Shown here one piece after another: positions 11,801 through 23,468 of a stretch of DNA of 64,000 bases (positions are counted from its first letter, which is position 1; every line of letters starts with the position of its first letter). The notes under the pieces are model-generated. The model saw nothing but the letters and a program-made list of their open reading frames with translations, did no database searches and was not told the DNA's origin. Source of the stretch: Annona cherimola (Eukaryota > Streptophyta > Magnoliopsida > Magnoliales > Annonaceae). Location of the stretch: assembly GCA_030490835.1 (NCBI GenBank), contig CM059972.1, positions 93,667,137-93,731,136 on the forward strand, written 5' to 3'. A program made the translations under genes and the position numbers.

Positions 11801-12919
11801 CATCAATCCTATTAGCCCTCCTGCGGTTTGAAGCCATGTGATGAAAGAAACTCGTGTTTCTGTCACCCTGATGAAGCCAGTGTGTTTTTGCCCGCATCTG
11901 CCACAGCCGCTCCTCATCCTCGAGTAAAAGATTAATCTGGGATTTCAACATGTTAATGGAATCATCACGACCATCGTTCGGGTTCTGACACATTAACCGT
12001 GAAAGTTCCTTCTGTTTCCTCACAATTGCTTGCCGCAGATTACCCCTTACCCTTCGGTTCCATCTGGATAGTTCGATGCCGCATCGTCTAATTTTCCCAT
12101 TCGGAGTCGCAGCATCCCCCACAATTCCCGCCGGGTGCTCCTCCCACACCCGTTGAATGATCCTCTTCGCCTCGGGGTCACGGGCCCAGAATAACTCATA
12201 CCTGAATTCTCGAGGAGGCCTATGCAAGCCGTGTGAAGTGTCAAGTGTTAGAAGAAGCGGGCAGTGATCAGAAGTAGAGGCCGAGATGTGTGCGATGTGA
12301 GCATAAGGAAAAAGCTGAAGCCATGCAGCATTTGCAAGCCCCCGATCAAGTCTAGCCTCCACTCGCTGAGTACCCCTCCGATGATTAGACCACATCATGG
12401 GCGCCCCCACAAAACTGAGATCCTGAAGGTTGCATCTGTCCATAGAGTTACGAAACAGCTCCATCTGGGTTTGAGACCGGGTTCTCATGCTGCTGTATTC
12501 ATTTGGCCCCACCACTTCGTTGAAATCTTCCATCACAAGCCATGGGGAATTTGACCCATCGCCCAATTGATTGAGAATATGCCAGCTTTGATGGCGGCAG
12601 TGAGTTTCTGGGTGACCATAAAACCCAGTGAACTGCCACCCCCATAAAGTCCACATGAATATGATGAGTAGAGAAACTACGCACAGAAGCAGGATGGTCA
12701 TTATTCCAAAAAAGAGCTAGCCCCCCTCCTTGCCAAGGGATCCACCACAAAATAGGAGTCAAACCGGAGTTTTCGTCTTATTGCTTCCATTTCCTTAGTA
12801 AACCGCTTGGTTTCGCAGAGGAAGACCAACTTAGGAACTTGTTTCTTGATTAAATCAAGGAGACATCGAACTGCGCGTGGGTTCCCAAGCCCACAGCAGT
12901 TCCAGGTCAGGAGGGCCAT
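8881..12919 (-). pseudogene. LINE ORF2: endonuclease, reverse transcriptase, RNase H, frameshifted
   Basis: The N-terminus (LTWNCCGLGNPRAV, 12919 onward) is an APE-type endonuclease. It continues in other frames through FYGHPE, EDFNEV and SDHCPLLL, with frameshifts between about 12760 and 12700. The reverse transcriptase starts near 11535. After further frame changes at about 11530 and 11370, an open frame of 827 codons (11364-8881) carries KLDMSKAYDRVEW, GLRQGDPLSPYLF and the catalytic FADD near 10850. A zinc-binding CX2C...HX4C segment lies near residue 560. The C-terminus (about 9300-8900) is a plant-type RNase H domain with MNVDA, MEAHAF and ESDS. Domain order and the RNase H tail fit the plant L1 clade. 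At least three frameshifts break it. Confidence 0.9.
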
Positions 12920-12969
12920 ATCAATTGAGGTGGGACCGGGGGAATCCCCGAGGCCTCCACCTCCTTAAG

Positions 12970-14649
12970 TTCACTGTCAGCCACCATCTTTGTCCGCTTT
13001 GATATAATCATTTGGTCTCCAAGGGTCCCATCTCTAGTCCTTTTGGAAGTAGACAAAATCGCATTTGAATTCTCCCCCACCGAGCCTAATCCTTGTCATG
13101 CCCGCCTTTTCCACCTTCCCCTATACTCATTAGAGAATTGCATGGCTTCCATGACCCCCACCGAGTCCCCTCCAGCTCTAACATTGGACATCTCCCCTTC
13201 CACCTTCCACTTGCCCATAACTACCCCCATAATTGGAAAATCAATCATTTCATCGCCCATCTTCTCCTCCAAACATAACCTTCCTTCCATAGTCCCCCCC
13301 CCCTTCTGTCACAATTCCTTTATTTTGAGCCATGGGAGATAGGACCTGTAACTGTCCCCTCGCATGTAGCTGAATAGGCCAATCCCGACCGCCATTGGTA
13401 GCCTCCCGTCTTCCACAGTCGTCCTTCACCATGGGTTGGAGATCGCTCAACGCCAATCCTCCCTGAGGAAGCTCAATTTGAGGCCTGTGATCGCTGTTTC
13501 GTTGCTGATCGTGTGGTCCCACTTCAGAGTCTCCTCGCCCGGAGTCCTCCTCCGACAGCAGACAATACGCCCTTCTCGCTATTCTAGCCGGTTCCTTTGA
13601 GGGGAGGTCCATCGTCTATGTGAGACCAAGTGGAGAAACCGGGGGAGATATCTGTTGAGGTGAAGCCGGAGGAGATGGCTGTTGAGGAGCTGGTTTGGGA
13701 TCGGAATCCATCCTTAGAGAAGCACCCGTCGTCAGTATGAAGGAATTTGCCGCCGCACACACCGCAGCCGTCTGGTTCGGTTTGCCCATGCCGTCCAATC
13801 TGCCTTCCAGCGTGGGTGAAACCCAGCTATCGGGCATTGGGTTCCTCTGTTCCATTCCCGCTGCTGAAGTCTCTCCTTGGATGCCCATGTACTTTATTGG
13901 TTTCATGCGGTTTCTAGCAGCAAGTTCTTCCTTCAGTTTCATTGGTTGAGTACCAACTCGTAGCCAACTTCCGAACGGCAAGTCTGCCTCCATTGGTAGC
14001 TGTCCATTCTTGCCCGAGCTTGGCAGTCTTTATGGGAATGCCCCATGATCCCACACAAATAACAAAACATGGGAAGGTTCTCATACTGATAGCTCAACCA
14101 TTTGCGCTGCTGAGTTCCAAGCTGAATGAAAATGCCCCTACGGAGAGGTTCCCGGCAATCAACCATTACCTTGACCCTTAAATCAGCATCTAAAATTCGA
14201 CAGTCCAGCAGCTCATCGAAAGTCTTGCCAATGTTCTGTGCCACGAACGACTTGTCAACAATGTATGGAACTCCATGAACTTGAATCCATAGCGGCGTTT
14301 TCACAAGCATGAGTTGGGCATGATCTAGTTCTTCTTCCAGTTCGGCAAGAATAATGATATTCCGTTCAAACAGCCATGGTCTACCATTCATCACATAGTC
14401 CTTATCATCCCGGTTTACAAACGATACCTTGAATAGGTTCTCGCCAACTTCTGTAAAGAAGAACCTATCTTTCGTCCGCCATAATCGCTTCAGCATGCCT
14501 TTAAAGAATTCTTTGTTGAAAGTTTTCGAAGACCAAAGAGAACACAGAAGAGCGGCATCATCACCAGGTTGTATTTTCCGGATTGCAAAGCTTTCAATGG
14601 TCATTGTCTGCAATTCTGCACCCAGAAGGTCAGCCTCGCTGGGATTCAT
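12970..14649 (-). pseudogene. LINE ORF1: nucleic-acid-binding protein (DUF4283 plus zinc knuckle), frameshifted
   Basis: The first 236 codons (14649-13939) carry a DUF4283-type domain, with the theme NGRPWLFERNIIIL near residues 87-100 and a TPLWIQVHGVP stretch near 117-127. A CX2CX4HX4C zinc knuckle follows (CYLCGIMGHSHKDC, about residues 196-209). Both are usual for ORF1 of plant L1 elements, which coats the element RNA. Just after the knuckle the frame shifts near 13990 into a proline-rich frame (13993-13616). That frame meets a stop at 13616 and reopens at 13612-13250. The start at 14649 is a good ATG just inside the element. With at least one frameshift and one stop it is not expected to give a complete protein. 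Confidence 0.85.
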
Positions 14650-15239
14650 CTTGTGAATTTACCCCGTTGTCTGCTTCGCCGCCCACAGATAACAGATAGA
14701 ATTTTTTCTCAGCACCACCTCCGACCGCCCCTACTAATGCCAAGAGCGACGGACGTTCTCCCCCCCCCCCGACACCAGCACTCAGTCCTACTCACGACGA
14801 AGGGCGCCTATCGTCGCCACGCGGGACTTACAGAGGCCGGACTTCCGTGCTGAGCCGTTCTTACGTTAGCACTTCTTTGATTGAGGCTAAATGTGTATAT
14901 GATGGCTAGGATTTATCTAACCACATCGATCGGAGCAACATAGGGTTGCAAAATAGGTTTTTATATAATATGTCATATAAAACCAGAACCTACGTGTGTG
15001 TATACATACAAATATCCACAAAATGATAAAACTTAGTTTAAGTGTGATGAGTTACAAGTGGACCCCACATCAAACCCACAACAATTTATTTTGGAATATA
15101 AAGATTATGTAATTTCTATTTAAAATCCTACATTTACATTAACTACTAGGATTTAAAAAAAAAGTTCTCTGATTAATCTACCATAGCCCTCTCGTTCCTA
15201 CTCGCCATGAGACAGCCCGAACGCATGCAAGTTCAAGGC

Positions 15240-16350
15240 AAATGAAAATGAAGGGCCGCACTGGGAGCTCTGGGTTGCAAAGGATGACCACCAAGAGGAC
15301 TCCGAGAAGAAGAAGGCGAAGGCAACTTCTTCCCCTCCAATAGAGGTAGCACCCACCCATTATAAAACTAGGAAGATGTTCCACCGGAATGCAGAGGAAG
15401 ATGATTGCATCCCTCCAATTTGTGGCTACACTCATACAGTTGGCTAACCTCAGCGTGAAGGTCATACAATTTAGATCGTCTCCTTAGCTTGCCAATGCCT
15501 TTTGCTAAGAACTTGCTACCCCCAGATTTAGTTACTCGTTCCAAATTTACTTCAAGGAGCTAGCTCAGAAGTATGTCGACACCATAAAAGTATGTCGACA
15601 CCATAAACGTAGTTGGCCTCATGCTAACTAGATCGGTTCTCCTCACCAAAGTCAACGCCGAAGGAGTGCCAAAGCACCTCACCTGCAACAGGATGAAGAG
15701 CACGCATGTGTAAAAGCCACAAGAGACAAAAAAAGGTGCACCACCGAAATGATTGAGATTAAGAAGCCAGGATTCGAAATCTAACAGCTTAAAGCCCAAA
15801 ATTGGAGCATTTTAAAAGAAAACAGACGGCTCTGATTGGCCTCCTTTCTCCACGAAAAGGCCCAACATCCTCAAGGATTGTCTCCAGACCAGGAAGTATT
15901 TACAAATACCAGAACTCAAAGACGAGGCCCGCATGTGTCGTCGGAAAGTGCATGGCCTCCAATCAGAGCTCCATCTCGAAAAAAACAAAGAGGCAGAGTA
16001 GTTGTTCCTCAAAGTGCAGAAGAAAATCATTGGAGCTTTCAAACTTTCTGGGCCACTGGACGACCAGCTTTGGAGCAGTGGTATCACAACCAACGCGATT
16101 TGGTCATGAAAACGAAATGGAGACAAAGAACCCTCACATGAAGCTGCAAGGACAGGCCTGCTCTCCATGCATTTTACAATAGAGCTAGGACCGGAAGATA
16201 GCAAGAAGAAGTTGCTGCAACAACAGCTGTTAGTGGGATGTAACAACCGGCCACGACGAAAGACCAATAAAAATAAAAATAAAAAAATTGAAGAAAAGAT
16301 TCTGCAAAATGTCTGTAAAGATGCAGGAAACACCAGAGCAAAAGGAAAAT
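15240..16350 (+). pseudogene. Coding-like tract in U3, present in both LTRs, function unknown
   Basis: The same plus-strand reading can be followed in both LTRs (about 56750-57740 in the other) although stops and frameshifts fall at different places. Shared peptides include VAKDDHQEDSEKKKAKATSS, the acidic NAEEDDC, and a lysine/glutamine-rich, probably coiled-coil, part ending SKKKLLQQQLL. Conservation of the frame across two diverged LTRs suggests that it was once protein-coding, either a captured host sequence or a lost element ORF. I do not recognise the family. Confidence 0.45.
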
Positions 16351-16535
16351 CTTAATGCCACTATTGCAAACGAAATCGATTCAACTCCAGTCCTTTGACG
16401 AAAGACCTTTGAGAAAGTTAGGCAAAGGAGAAAGGACGGGAGTTATACCACTCACCTGAAAATAGAAGTTTCCGCCACCCACTGCCATAAGCACAAGGGG
16501 TACCGTTGCCTCCATTCTTTGATCTCTTTATTGGC

Positions 16536-16795
16536 CATGGAAACGAGGAAGAGATTCGTAGTGCTTTTATGCGTAGAGGACTTGGAGTGCGTGAAGAGGA
16601 AGTACGGAGGTTGTTTCCACCTCTTCGTCCGCCTACTCAGCAAGGAAAGCGAAGCCTGGGACCTCTACCTCGTCACTCGGGGACACTCCCCTAATGATCA
16701 CGAGATCGACGACTATGATGGCTTTGTCATCACTGGCAGCTACCACGATGCCCATGGAAATGATGCTTGGATCTGTAGGCGGCAAGACAGGTTGG
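16536..16795 (+). pseudogene. Captured host gene fragment resembling gamma-glutamyl peptidase exon 1
   Basis: The frame starting ATGG at 16537 encodes a class I glutamine-amidotransferase-like N-terminus: FVVLLC near residue 7, KRKYGGCFHLFVRLL around residue 20, then EAWDLYLVTRG and YDGFVITGSYHDAHGNDAWI. These match the start of plant gamma-glutamyl peptidases (GGP family, cytosolic enzymes that hydrolyse glutathione conjugates in glucosinolate and camalexin biosynthesis and in glutathione turnover). The segment ends before the catalytic cysteine motif, so only the first exon appears to be present. It is followed by unrelated LTR sequence. An orthologous copy sits in the other LTR at 58736-58965, so it was captured before this element inserted. 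Confidence 0.8.
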
Positions 16796-16857
16796 GCGAT
16801 CAATGGGATGAGGAGAGGAAGCCGCCAGCCGCCACCATTCGCGGAAGTATTGGCTTA

Positions 16858-17136
16858 GAGTGTGTTTGGAAATGGATAAATTTTTTTATAAAAATTTTGG
16901 AAAATAAAAGTTGTCAACTGATGTAATATGATAAGGGTAATGATGAGGAGTAAAGAGGATAAAATTAAAATAGATAGGTTAGTTATGTGGATAGTTGTGT
17001 AGAAATGATTAAAAAGTAGGGTAGTTGTATAGGAGAATATGAAAAATTGATTAAAAAATATAATAATTGTAGATAGTGAAAAGTTTTAATTGAAAAGTTT
17101 TAACTTGACATTTTCTACTCATTGTCAAACACACCC
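16858..17136 (+). mobile_element. MITE of 279 bp with TTA target duplication (family 1)
   Basis: Terminal inverted repeats are gagtgtgtttgg on the left and, in complement, gggtgtgtttga on the right. TTA is duplicated at 16855-16857 and 17137-17139. The other LTR of the giant element has the empty site (ggcttaatcag near 58995), which fixes the borders. TTA duplication suggests a Tourist (PIF/Harbinger) MITE. Relatives occur at 61240-61372, 63382-63666 and 63731-64000. Confidence 0.9.
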
Positions 17137-17626
17137 TTAATTAGAAAAAACTAGCATCGAGACATTCAAAGAAGGAACGACCGACAAGTAGGTTATTAAA
17201 AATCCCAGGTTGAAATTACGAGAAGGAAAGAACAGAACAGGGTACTAAAGTGATGAAGAAAACGTGCTTTTGAATTTTTGTGACAAAAACATACCACAAG
17301 CAAGTGCACGCTCGTGATCGCCTGCAACTCTAGCCAACCTAAAAATCATTGGAAACACCTAGAGGATGGATTGCAGTTCAGAGCCGACAAAGTCTTGCAT
17401 ACACCAATAAAGAATAGGCACGTGGCAAACAACTACCCACATTAAGCAGAAAGCAGTAAATACCCATGAAAAAAAAGTAGTTCCATGGGTGCAAGTTTCA
17501 TAGCGCTTAAGCTACATTTCTATGCAGAATTAAAATCCTGCAGGAAAAGTTATGTGGGAATAGTTCCGCGAGACAATTTCTTAGTAACCAAGCTTGATTT
17601 AACTCGCAGAATTGCCTACCAAAACT

Positions 17627-17636
17627 CTATAAAATA
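17627..17636 (+). promoter_or_regulatory. TATA box of the giant element 5' LTR
   Basis: The sequence ctataaaata is followed about 10 bp later by a conserved catgggga block. The same arrangement is found at 59491-59500 in the 3' LTR. It is the only strong TATA box in a conserved position in the LTR and places the U3/R border shortly downstream. Confidence 0.65.
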
Positions 17637-17876
17637 GTGTCCATGGGGACACAACTCCCGAGACAAGTTTATACAGCACAATTGCCAGCTCCTAATCGAG
17701 AGAGCCTAAGCTGCCAAGTTTTCTTTCCTTTTAACATTTTGAGCTCCCTTCAACTCAAAAAAAATCATTTATTTCTCCTCGACTTGGATTCAAAAGGAAG
17801 AAATTTTCACTTTAATTCATTTGTAATCTATCCTTTATTTTCTGAAATAAAAATCATTTCCTAAAATTACTTTTCC

Positions 17877-18214
17877 CTAAGTAGATACTCCCCGAGTGGC
17901 AGTCTGAATTAATACACAGGGATAAGTATTTTTCTCTTATTTTTTTAAAAAATTATTTTCTAAAATTACTTGTTCTCAAGTAGATACTCTCCGGGTGGCG
18001 GGTTGAATTGATATGCGGGGTTAAGTAGTTTTGTACTATTTTTAAAAAATTATTTTTCTAAAACTACTTTTCCCCAAGTAGATACTCCCCACGTGGCAGG
18101 TTGAATTGATACGCGAGGTTAAGTATTTTCTTTCTATTTTTAAAAATCATTTTTCTAAAACTACTTTTCCCTAAGTAGATACTCCCCAATTGGGCAGTTG
18201 AATTGATATGCAGG
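17877..18214 (+). repeat. About 97-bp tandem repeats in the 5' LTR, first block
   Basis: Each unit contains aagtagatactcccc, a variable gtggcgggttgaattgatac segment and aagtatttttctcttatttttaaaa-type A/T tracts. Units begin near 17879, 17974, 18073 and 18173. The fourth is cut by the solo LTR at 18215 and resumes at 23469. About seven units are present in the 5' LTR but only two in the 3' LTR. Confidence 0.85.
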
Positions 18215-20037
18215 TGTAGCACCTCGCCAGCCACCACTTAGGACCGGTGGTCGCTACGACAGAGATCCGGCAGCATCTCCTCAAGATCTGCCATAATTTT
18301 AAAAACAAATGACCACATTTATATAAAAATCCACCCTTAGCAACCCTAGATATCTACAATTAATTCATTAATTAGATTTATGGCAGTAAAACCAATTAAA
18401 CTATAATTATTTCCATCATTCGCATCACAGTGAAGATAAAATATATATTTACAATTCACAAATACATTAATAAGGCCTCAACAAGCCATACATCCATGAA
18501 CCACATTTTAATATATAATATACAACTCATTGTTTATCATATAATACAAGCACATGAATGTCTCACATATAAATCAATCTCGAATACTACTATTCAAAAC
18601 TATATAACTTACACCTACCACAATATGCCTCAATTTGAAATCAATATGACCTAACTCAGGCTCACAACTAGGCACTTGCAATGTCGTCCTGCTAAAACAT
18701 TGAAAACAAACATGTGAGTCGGAAAAACTCAGTAAGTAGGTGCATTCAATAAAATTAATAGCAAATTCATGTTAAACCAGTCATGAATGTCATGTGACCA
18801 CATGCAATGCAAAATCTAGGCTCTCACTAGCCCCACATAGTCATGTCATGCCACAAACACACATATGAAGCAAATTAACCTCATGTCCATCAAGGGTCAT
18901 AAATCCTATCCTCATGTCAATAAAGGGTCATGAACAACCCTATTCAAACCATGCATATGCATCACTCATGCCATGTGAATCATGCTCATGCTAAAATCAT
19001 GCCTCACGCTCATTTCAAATCATGCATCATAGATTTATTAAAACCATTCACAAACGCATAGTTAAAAATACCAACCCATTTTCAAATGGCCTAGCCCCAA
19101 TTCATCAAATTAATATTTATATGCAAAAGCACACACCAAACCATCTTAGAATCCATCCAAATACACAGCCCATGTCAATTCATCACAAATTCCAATAAAC
19201 ATTCAACAATATCCTCAAGCTCAAAGTTCAAGCCCCATTTCAATTCATACAACTCATATTCATTAAGCTCGTCACAACTTCCATTGTAAAAAAATTCAAC
19301 ATCACATATGCCCCCAAGCAATTGCAACATATTATTCACATCATTAAGGTTCTACAAACCCATTTATATACGGTTTGTAGGCATTAAGCCTCACTTGAGC
19401 ATTTCAATAAACATCTTATAGTCAACATATGAAAATCAAACTAAACTCACTCAAAATTCATAGGATTCCACCCAACACATAATAATATCATACAAAATCA
19501 CTTTTAAATACTTCCATTTCATCCTTATATGTATCTTCATCAAATTCCAACAAACATCCAACAATATCCTCAAGTACAAAATTCAAGTCTCTTTTAAATC
19601 CATACAACTCATATTCATCAAGCTCATCACAAGTTTCATTTCAAATAATTGAACATCACATATGCCCCGAGCATTTGCAACACATTATTCATATCATCAA
19701 AGTTCTACACATTCATTTATACATAATTTCTAGTCATTAAGCCTCACTTGGGCATTTCAATAAATACTTTATAGGCAATATATGAAAATCAAACTAAACT
19801 CACTCAAAATTTTTGGGATTCCACCCAACATATAATAATATCATACAAAACCATTTTTAAACACTTCCATGTCATCCTTTACATGTATCTCCATCAAATT
19901 CTAACAAACATCCAATATCATCCTCAAGCACAAAGTTTAAGTCTCATTTTAATTCATACAACCCATAGTCAACAAGCTCATCACAAGTTCTAATCCAAAT
20001 AATTCAACATCACATATGCCCCCAAGCATTTGCAACA

Positions 20038-21682
20038 TGACGAGCTGTGTATATGTATATTAAAATTGCTCGCTTTTAACGCAAGTATACGTGCCAAATC
20101 AAGTAATAAAGAGTGAGTAGAGTATCGTTCCCACGAGAAAATGGTTTAACTAGGATTATTAATCAATTTAATTGCTTTCGGTGAGTGAAGAATTTGGATT
20201 TCAAACTTAAAACTAAAACTATCAATTGCAAAAAGAAAATAGAAAAGAGTTTCACATAATAACTGGAATACTGAAAGGAGTTATCAATTGGGGATGACAG
20301 ATGGATAGTTCGGAATCCTTGAATCTAAACTATATTGCATTCGTTCCTTTTCATGAGATTTCGCAGGGATTTACTAGTCCAAGTTCAATAATCTTTATAT
20401 ATGTCTTCCGACGCATATAAAGCTAATTACACCCTATTCAATTACTATATTCTCATGTCATTAAATAAAGTGAAATTAATAGATTCATAACTTATTCATT
20501 GACTACATAGGGTTTAACGGTATATTCCTATCCATTAAACAACTCTCCTTAGCAAAGAGGAAACCTGTGCCCTACACATAGATCTAGCAGAGTTTTTTTT
20601 TTCAAGGATTAATCATGCAATTAAATCATCTAACAACGTAGCTAATTTTGTAAAAAGCATTAAACATCACATGCAAGGGTAAATCCACAACGCAAAATCA
20701 CATAGAAATCAAATATTTATTCCTAAATCTTAAAGAACCAATACAATATAGTTAGATATCAATTCATCCTAACTATCAATCTAAAGAAAGTTTAGCTCAA
20801 AGACATGATATAAAAATCTTTTACATTCATTATAAAAGTATCCAGAAAAACAGAGAAAGAAGAATAGAAGGATGAAGAGAAAACTGGTTTTCCGGTAGTT
20901 TCCACCAACAAGGTTGAATCTTCTCTTCAATCCGCGCTTCGAAAAGAGTTCTTTTCCTTCTTTGGGTGTTTATTCTGTCAGGGCTCTCTCTCCCGCGCAC
21001 GATCTCCTAGGTTTCTATTTAAATTGGTTGATTTGCGCAGCACACGTGCAGAAACCAGTGCGTACAGATGCGTAGTGGCGCCTAGGCGCCAATCCTCTGT
21101 GTGTTGAGTAACTTGAAAACCTTTCTGAATGCCCTGGGAGTTTATGCCTAGGCGCCAACTCTTTGGATGATTGGTGACTTGAAAACTCTTCTGGAACACC
21201 TATATGATCATGCCATGGCGCCTAGGCGCCAACTCCCTGGAAGTAATTCTATCTTGTGACCTCAAAATTCTTCTGGACTTGTCTGCATGTTGGTGAAGTA
21301 GCGCCTAGGCGCCAACTCTCTGGAAGCCTTCTGTTGTGTGAGGTGCTGGAGATTCTGGCTAAGGCATGTAGGGTGGCGCCTTGGCGCCATTGGTCGGCTC
21401 CTGGGCACCAACCCCATGCTCCTTCACTTGACTCTGTTCTGCATTCGATTCACCCGCATGCCTGTAATTTACCCTTCCTTTCTGTAAAAAATGAGTAAAC
21501 TAAATAAATGAAATAAAAATGCCTAATTTATACTAAAAATGCATTAAAATATATAATGCTCCTAAAATACAAAGCGAGTGAAAATTAAGTTAAATGGATA
21601 CAAACTGAGCCTAATCCCTTGGACTAACATGCAAAAATAGTCTGAAATGGGTCATGATAACTCGCATTTTCACGAGTTATCA
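20038..21682 (-). mobile_element. Solo LTR of 1,645 bp with terminal hairpin
   Basis: TGACGAGC...GAGTTATCA is flanked by perfect caaca duplications (20033-20037, 21683-21687). On the minus strand it opens with a perfect hairpin: TGATAACTCG, an 8-base loop, then CGAGTTATCA. A second copy with the same hairpin is at 26322-40386. A minus-strand ttaaatag TATA-like motif (near 21015-21025) is conserved between the copies. There is no internal domain. The parent family is not recognised. Confidence 0.9.
21070..21420. repeat. Tandem units built around a GGCGCC palindrome
   Basis: Inside the solo LTR, a unit of about 65-85 bp recurs about five times, each centred on variants of the palindrome ggcgcctaggcgcc followed by aactctctggaa. 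Approximate centres are 21085, 21157, 21222, 21308 and 21381. The sister copy has the same motif near 27357, 27435, 27515 and 27580. These sites would be dense in CG and CCTAGG and can form small cruciforms. Confidence 0.8.
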
Positions 21683-23468
21683 CAACATATTATTCATATC
21701 ATTAAGGTTCTACACATTCATTTATACATGATTTGTAAGCATTAAGCTTCACTTGGACATTTCAACAAACACCTTATATGCAACATATGAAAATCTAATT
21801 AAACTCACTCAAAATTCATTGGATTACACCCAACATATAATAATATCATATAAAACTATTTCTAAACACTTTCATTTCGCCCATTACATGTACTTCCATC
21901 AAAAATCCCAATTTCCAACCTCCAAACAATCTCTACACAAGCCTCATCTCTCATCATCCAAATCATAAAAACAAACATGGTGCCCACAAATAATCACAAA
22001 AACAACATGATCCTAGCTTAAATCCATGCTTTGATTCGAAAAAAATAACTTACTTACCTCAAATTCAGTTTTACCTAAAAAATCTTCAAGATCTTCTAAG
22101 CTCCAAGCTTTCTTCTTGATCTAAGAAACTTTTTTGATGTAAAAATGAGGTGAATCCAAACACTTTTGAGTAGTTTTTCATGCGGGTTGAGAGCTAGGAG
22201 CATGGGAAAGAAAAAGGGAGAGAAATGGTATAAATGAGGAGGGTTTAAACCCCTCCCACGTTTAAAATAGCAAGCAACACGGCTTGGGTCGTGTTGTCAC
22301 AATTTGGGCCGTGCAGGCCCATAAATGGCTTGTTTACAGCTATGTTTCACCATGTTTCCCATAACTTTTGGTAGACAAACCCGATTGAGATGATTCTTTT
22401 TGTGTTGGATTTCTGACTTCAAGTACTATCTCTTTACAAAATTTCAGCTATAAATTCCATCACTAAAAAATTTGATATGCATTTTACAACACAATTTTAC
22501 CGACAACTTTCACCTGTTCACAAAATAAGCGATCATAACATGTCAAAATATTTCCAACACCAAGTGAATTATTCGTGCACATCTCTTGTCATCATAATAT
22601 CACATTTATATCATCTATTTGCTCAAAATATGTTTTATACAATATTTGGCCTGTCAATTCAACTCTTTAGCCATTTTGCCTCTATAATGGGTCTCGTTTG
22701 TCCAAATCACATATATTATCTTTAATACCTTTAAAATTATTTCTCACACATCATACATACATATAGCATCTTATTCATGCTAGAATTCATCATGTTCTAT
22801 GTCATTTTCAAAATTTTGAGCATTAAGTTCATTTCTTACTGGATTTTCAATGTTAGACCCAAATGACTTAATTTTCAAGGTCGTCGTCTTAATTTTATTG
22901 CCAAGTATCATGAGTACATTTCCATAATATCAAAAATTATTCTAACGAAAATCATGGCTCCCATCAATGATCCTTAGTCATTTTCATTATTACAATTTTT
23001 TTGGGTTAACTACACAACTAGGCCCATTTTTGTCATTCATCTAAATCTACCATTCGAATCTCACTCACTTCCATCCATATCCATTCCAAACGTGCTATGC
23101 ATCTCACCCATAGCTAAACATATTTCAAAATGAATCAACTCTATATAATGCCTCTTTTTTTAGTTCAAAATCCATGTGAGGGTCAAAATCTTAAGCATTC
23201 ATCATTCAATCAAATCAAGGGTTCTTACAAGTTCAAAACAACCTAAGGAACATGTGAGAATCATATCGGTCTTCCAGCAAGCCATTTATCAAAATTCATC
23301 CTCTCCATCCTCACTAACTGAATTTTTTTGCATTTGCTACAATTCACATAATCTTTCACATATTGAACCCATTAATTCATCAAAATTTTATTATCATGTG
23401 CATTATCAAACTATATTATACACATCATCATCATCCATTTATATAGTTGCAAATACCTAGGCATTACA

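Larger units (their letters stand above)
8762..14862 (-). mobile_element. L1-type plant LINE, full length or nearly so
   Basis: A non-LTR retrotransposon in minus orientation. A perfect 16-bp target duplication, acgttagcacttcttt, lies at 8746-8761 and 14863-14878. The poly(A) tail appears as a T-run at 8759-8769. Two coding regions follow the usual L1 order: ORF1 (14649 down to about 12970) and ORF2 (12919 down to 8881). The 5' leader is about 210 bp and includes a C-run near 14760. It inserted into the right arm of the outer inverted-repeat element, which continues at 14879. Several frameshifts make it inactive as it stands, but its clean duplications argue for a moderate age. Confidence 0.95.
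18215..23468 (-). mobile_element. Solo LTR of about 3.6 kb, probably chromovirus (Tekay/Del) type
   Basis: It starts TGTAGCACC and ends GGCATTACA on the plus strand. Read on the minus strand it opens TGTAATGCC, a common start of Tekay/Del-type LTRs. It is flanked by gcagg (18210-18214) and gcggg (23469-23473), a 5-bp duplication with one mismatch, and it splits a tandem-repeat unit of the host LTR. There is no internal domain, so it is a solo LTR. Another solo LTR (20038-21682) is inserted in it; removing that leaves about 3.6 kb. Within it, blocks near 19240-19700, 19560-20040 and 21690-21850 repeat one another, so it contains internal tandem duplication. The class assignment is an inference from the termini. 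Confidence 0.8.
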
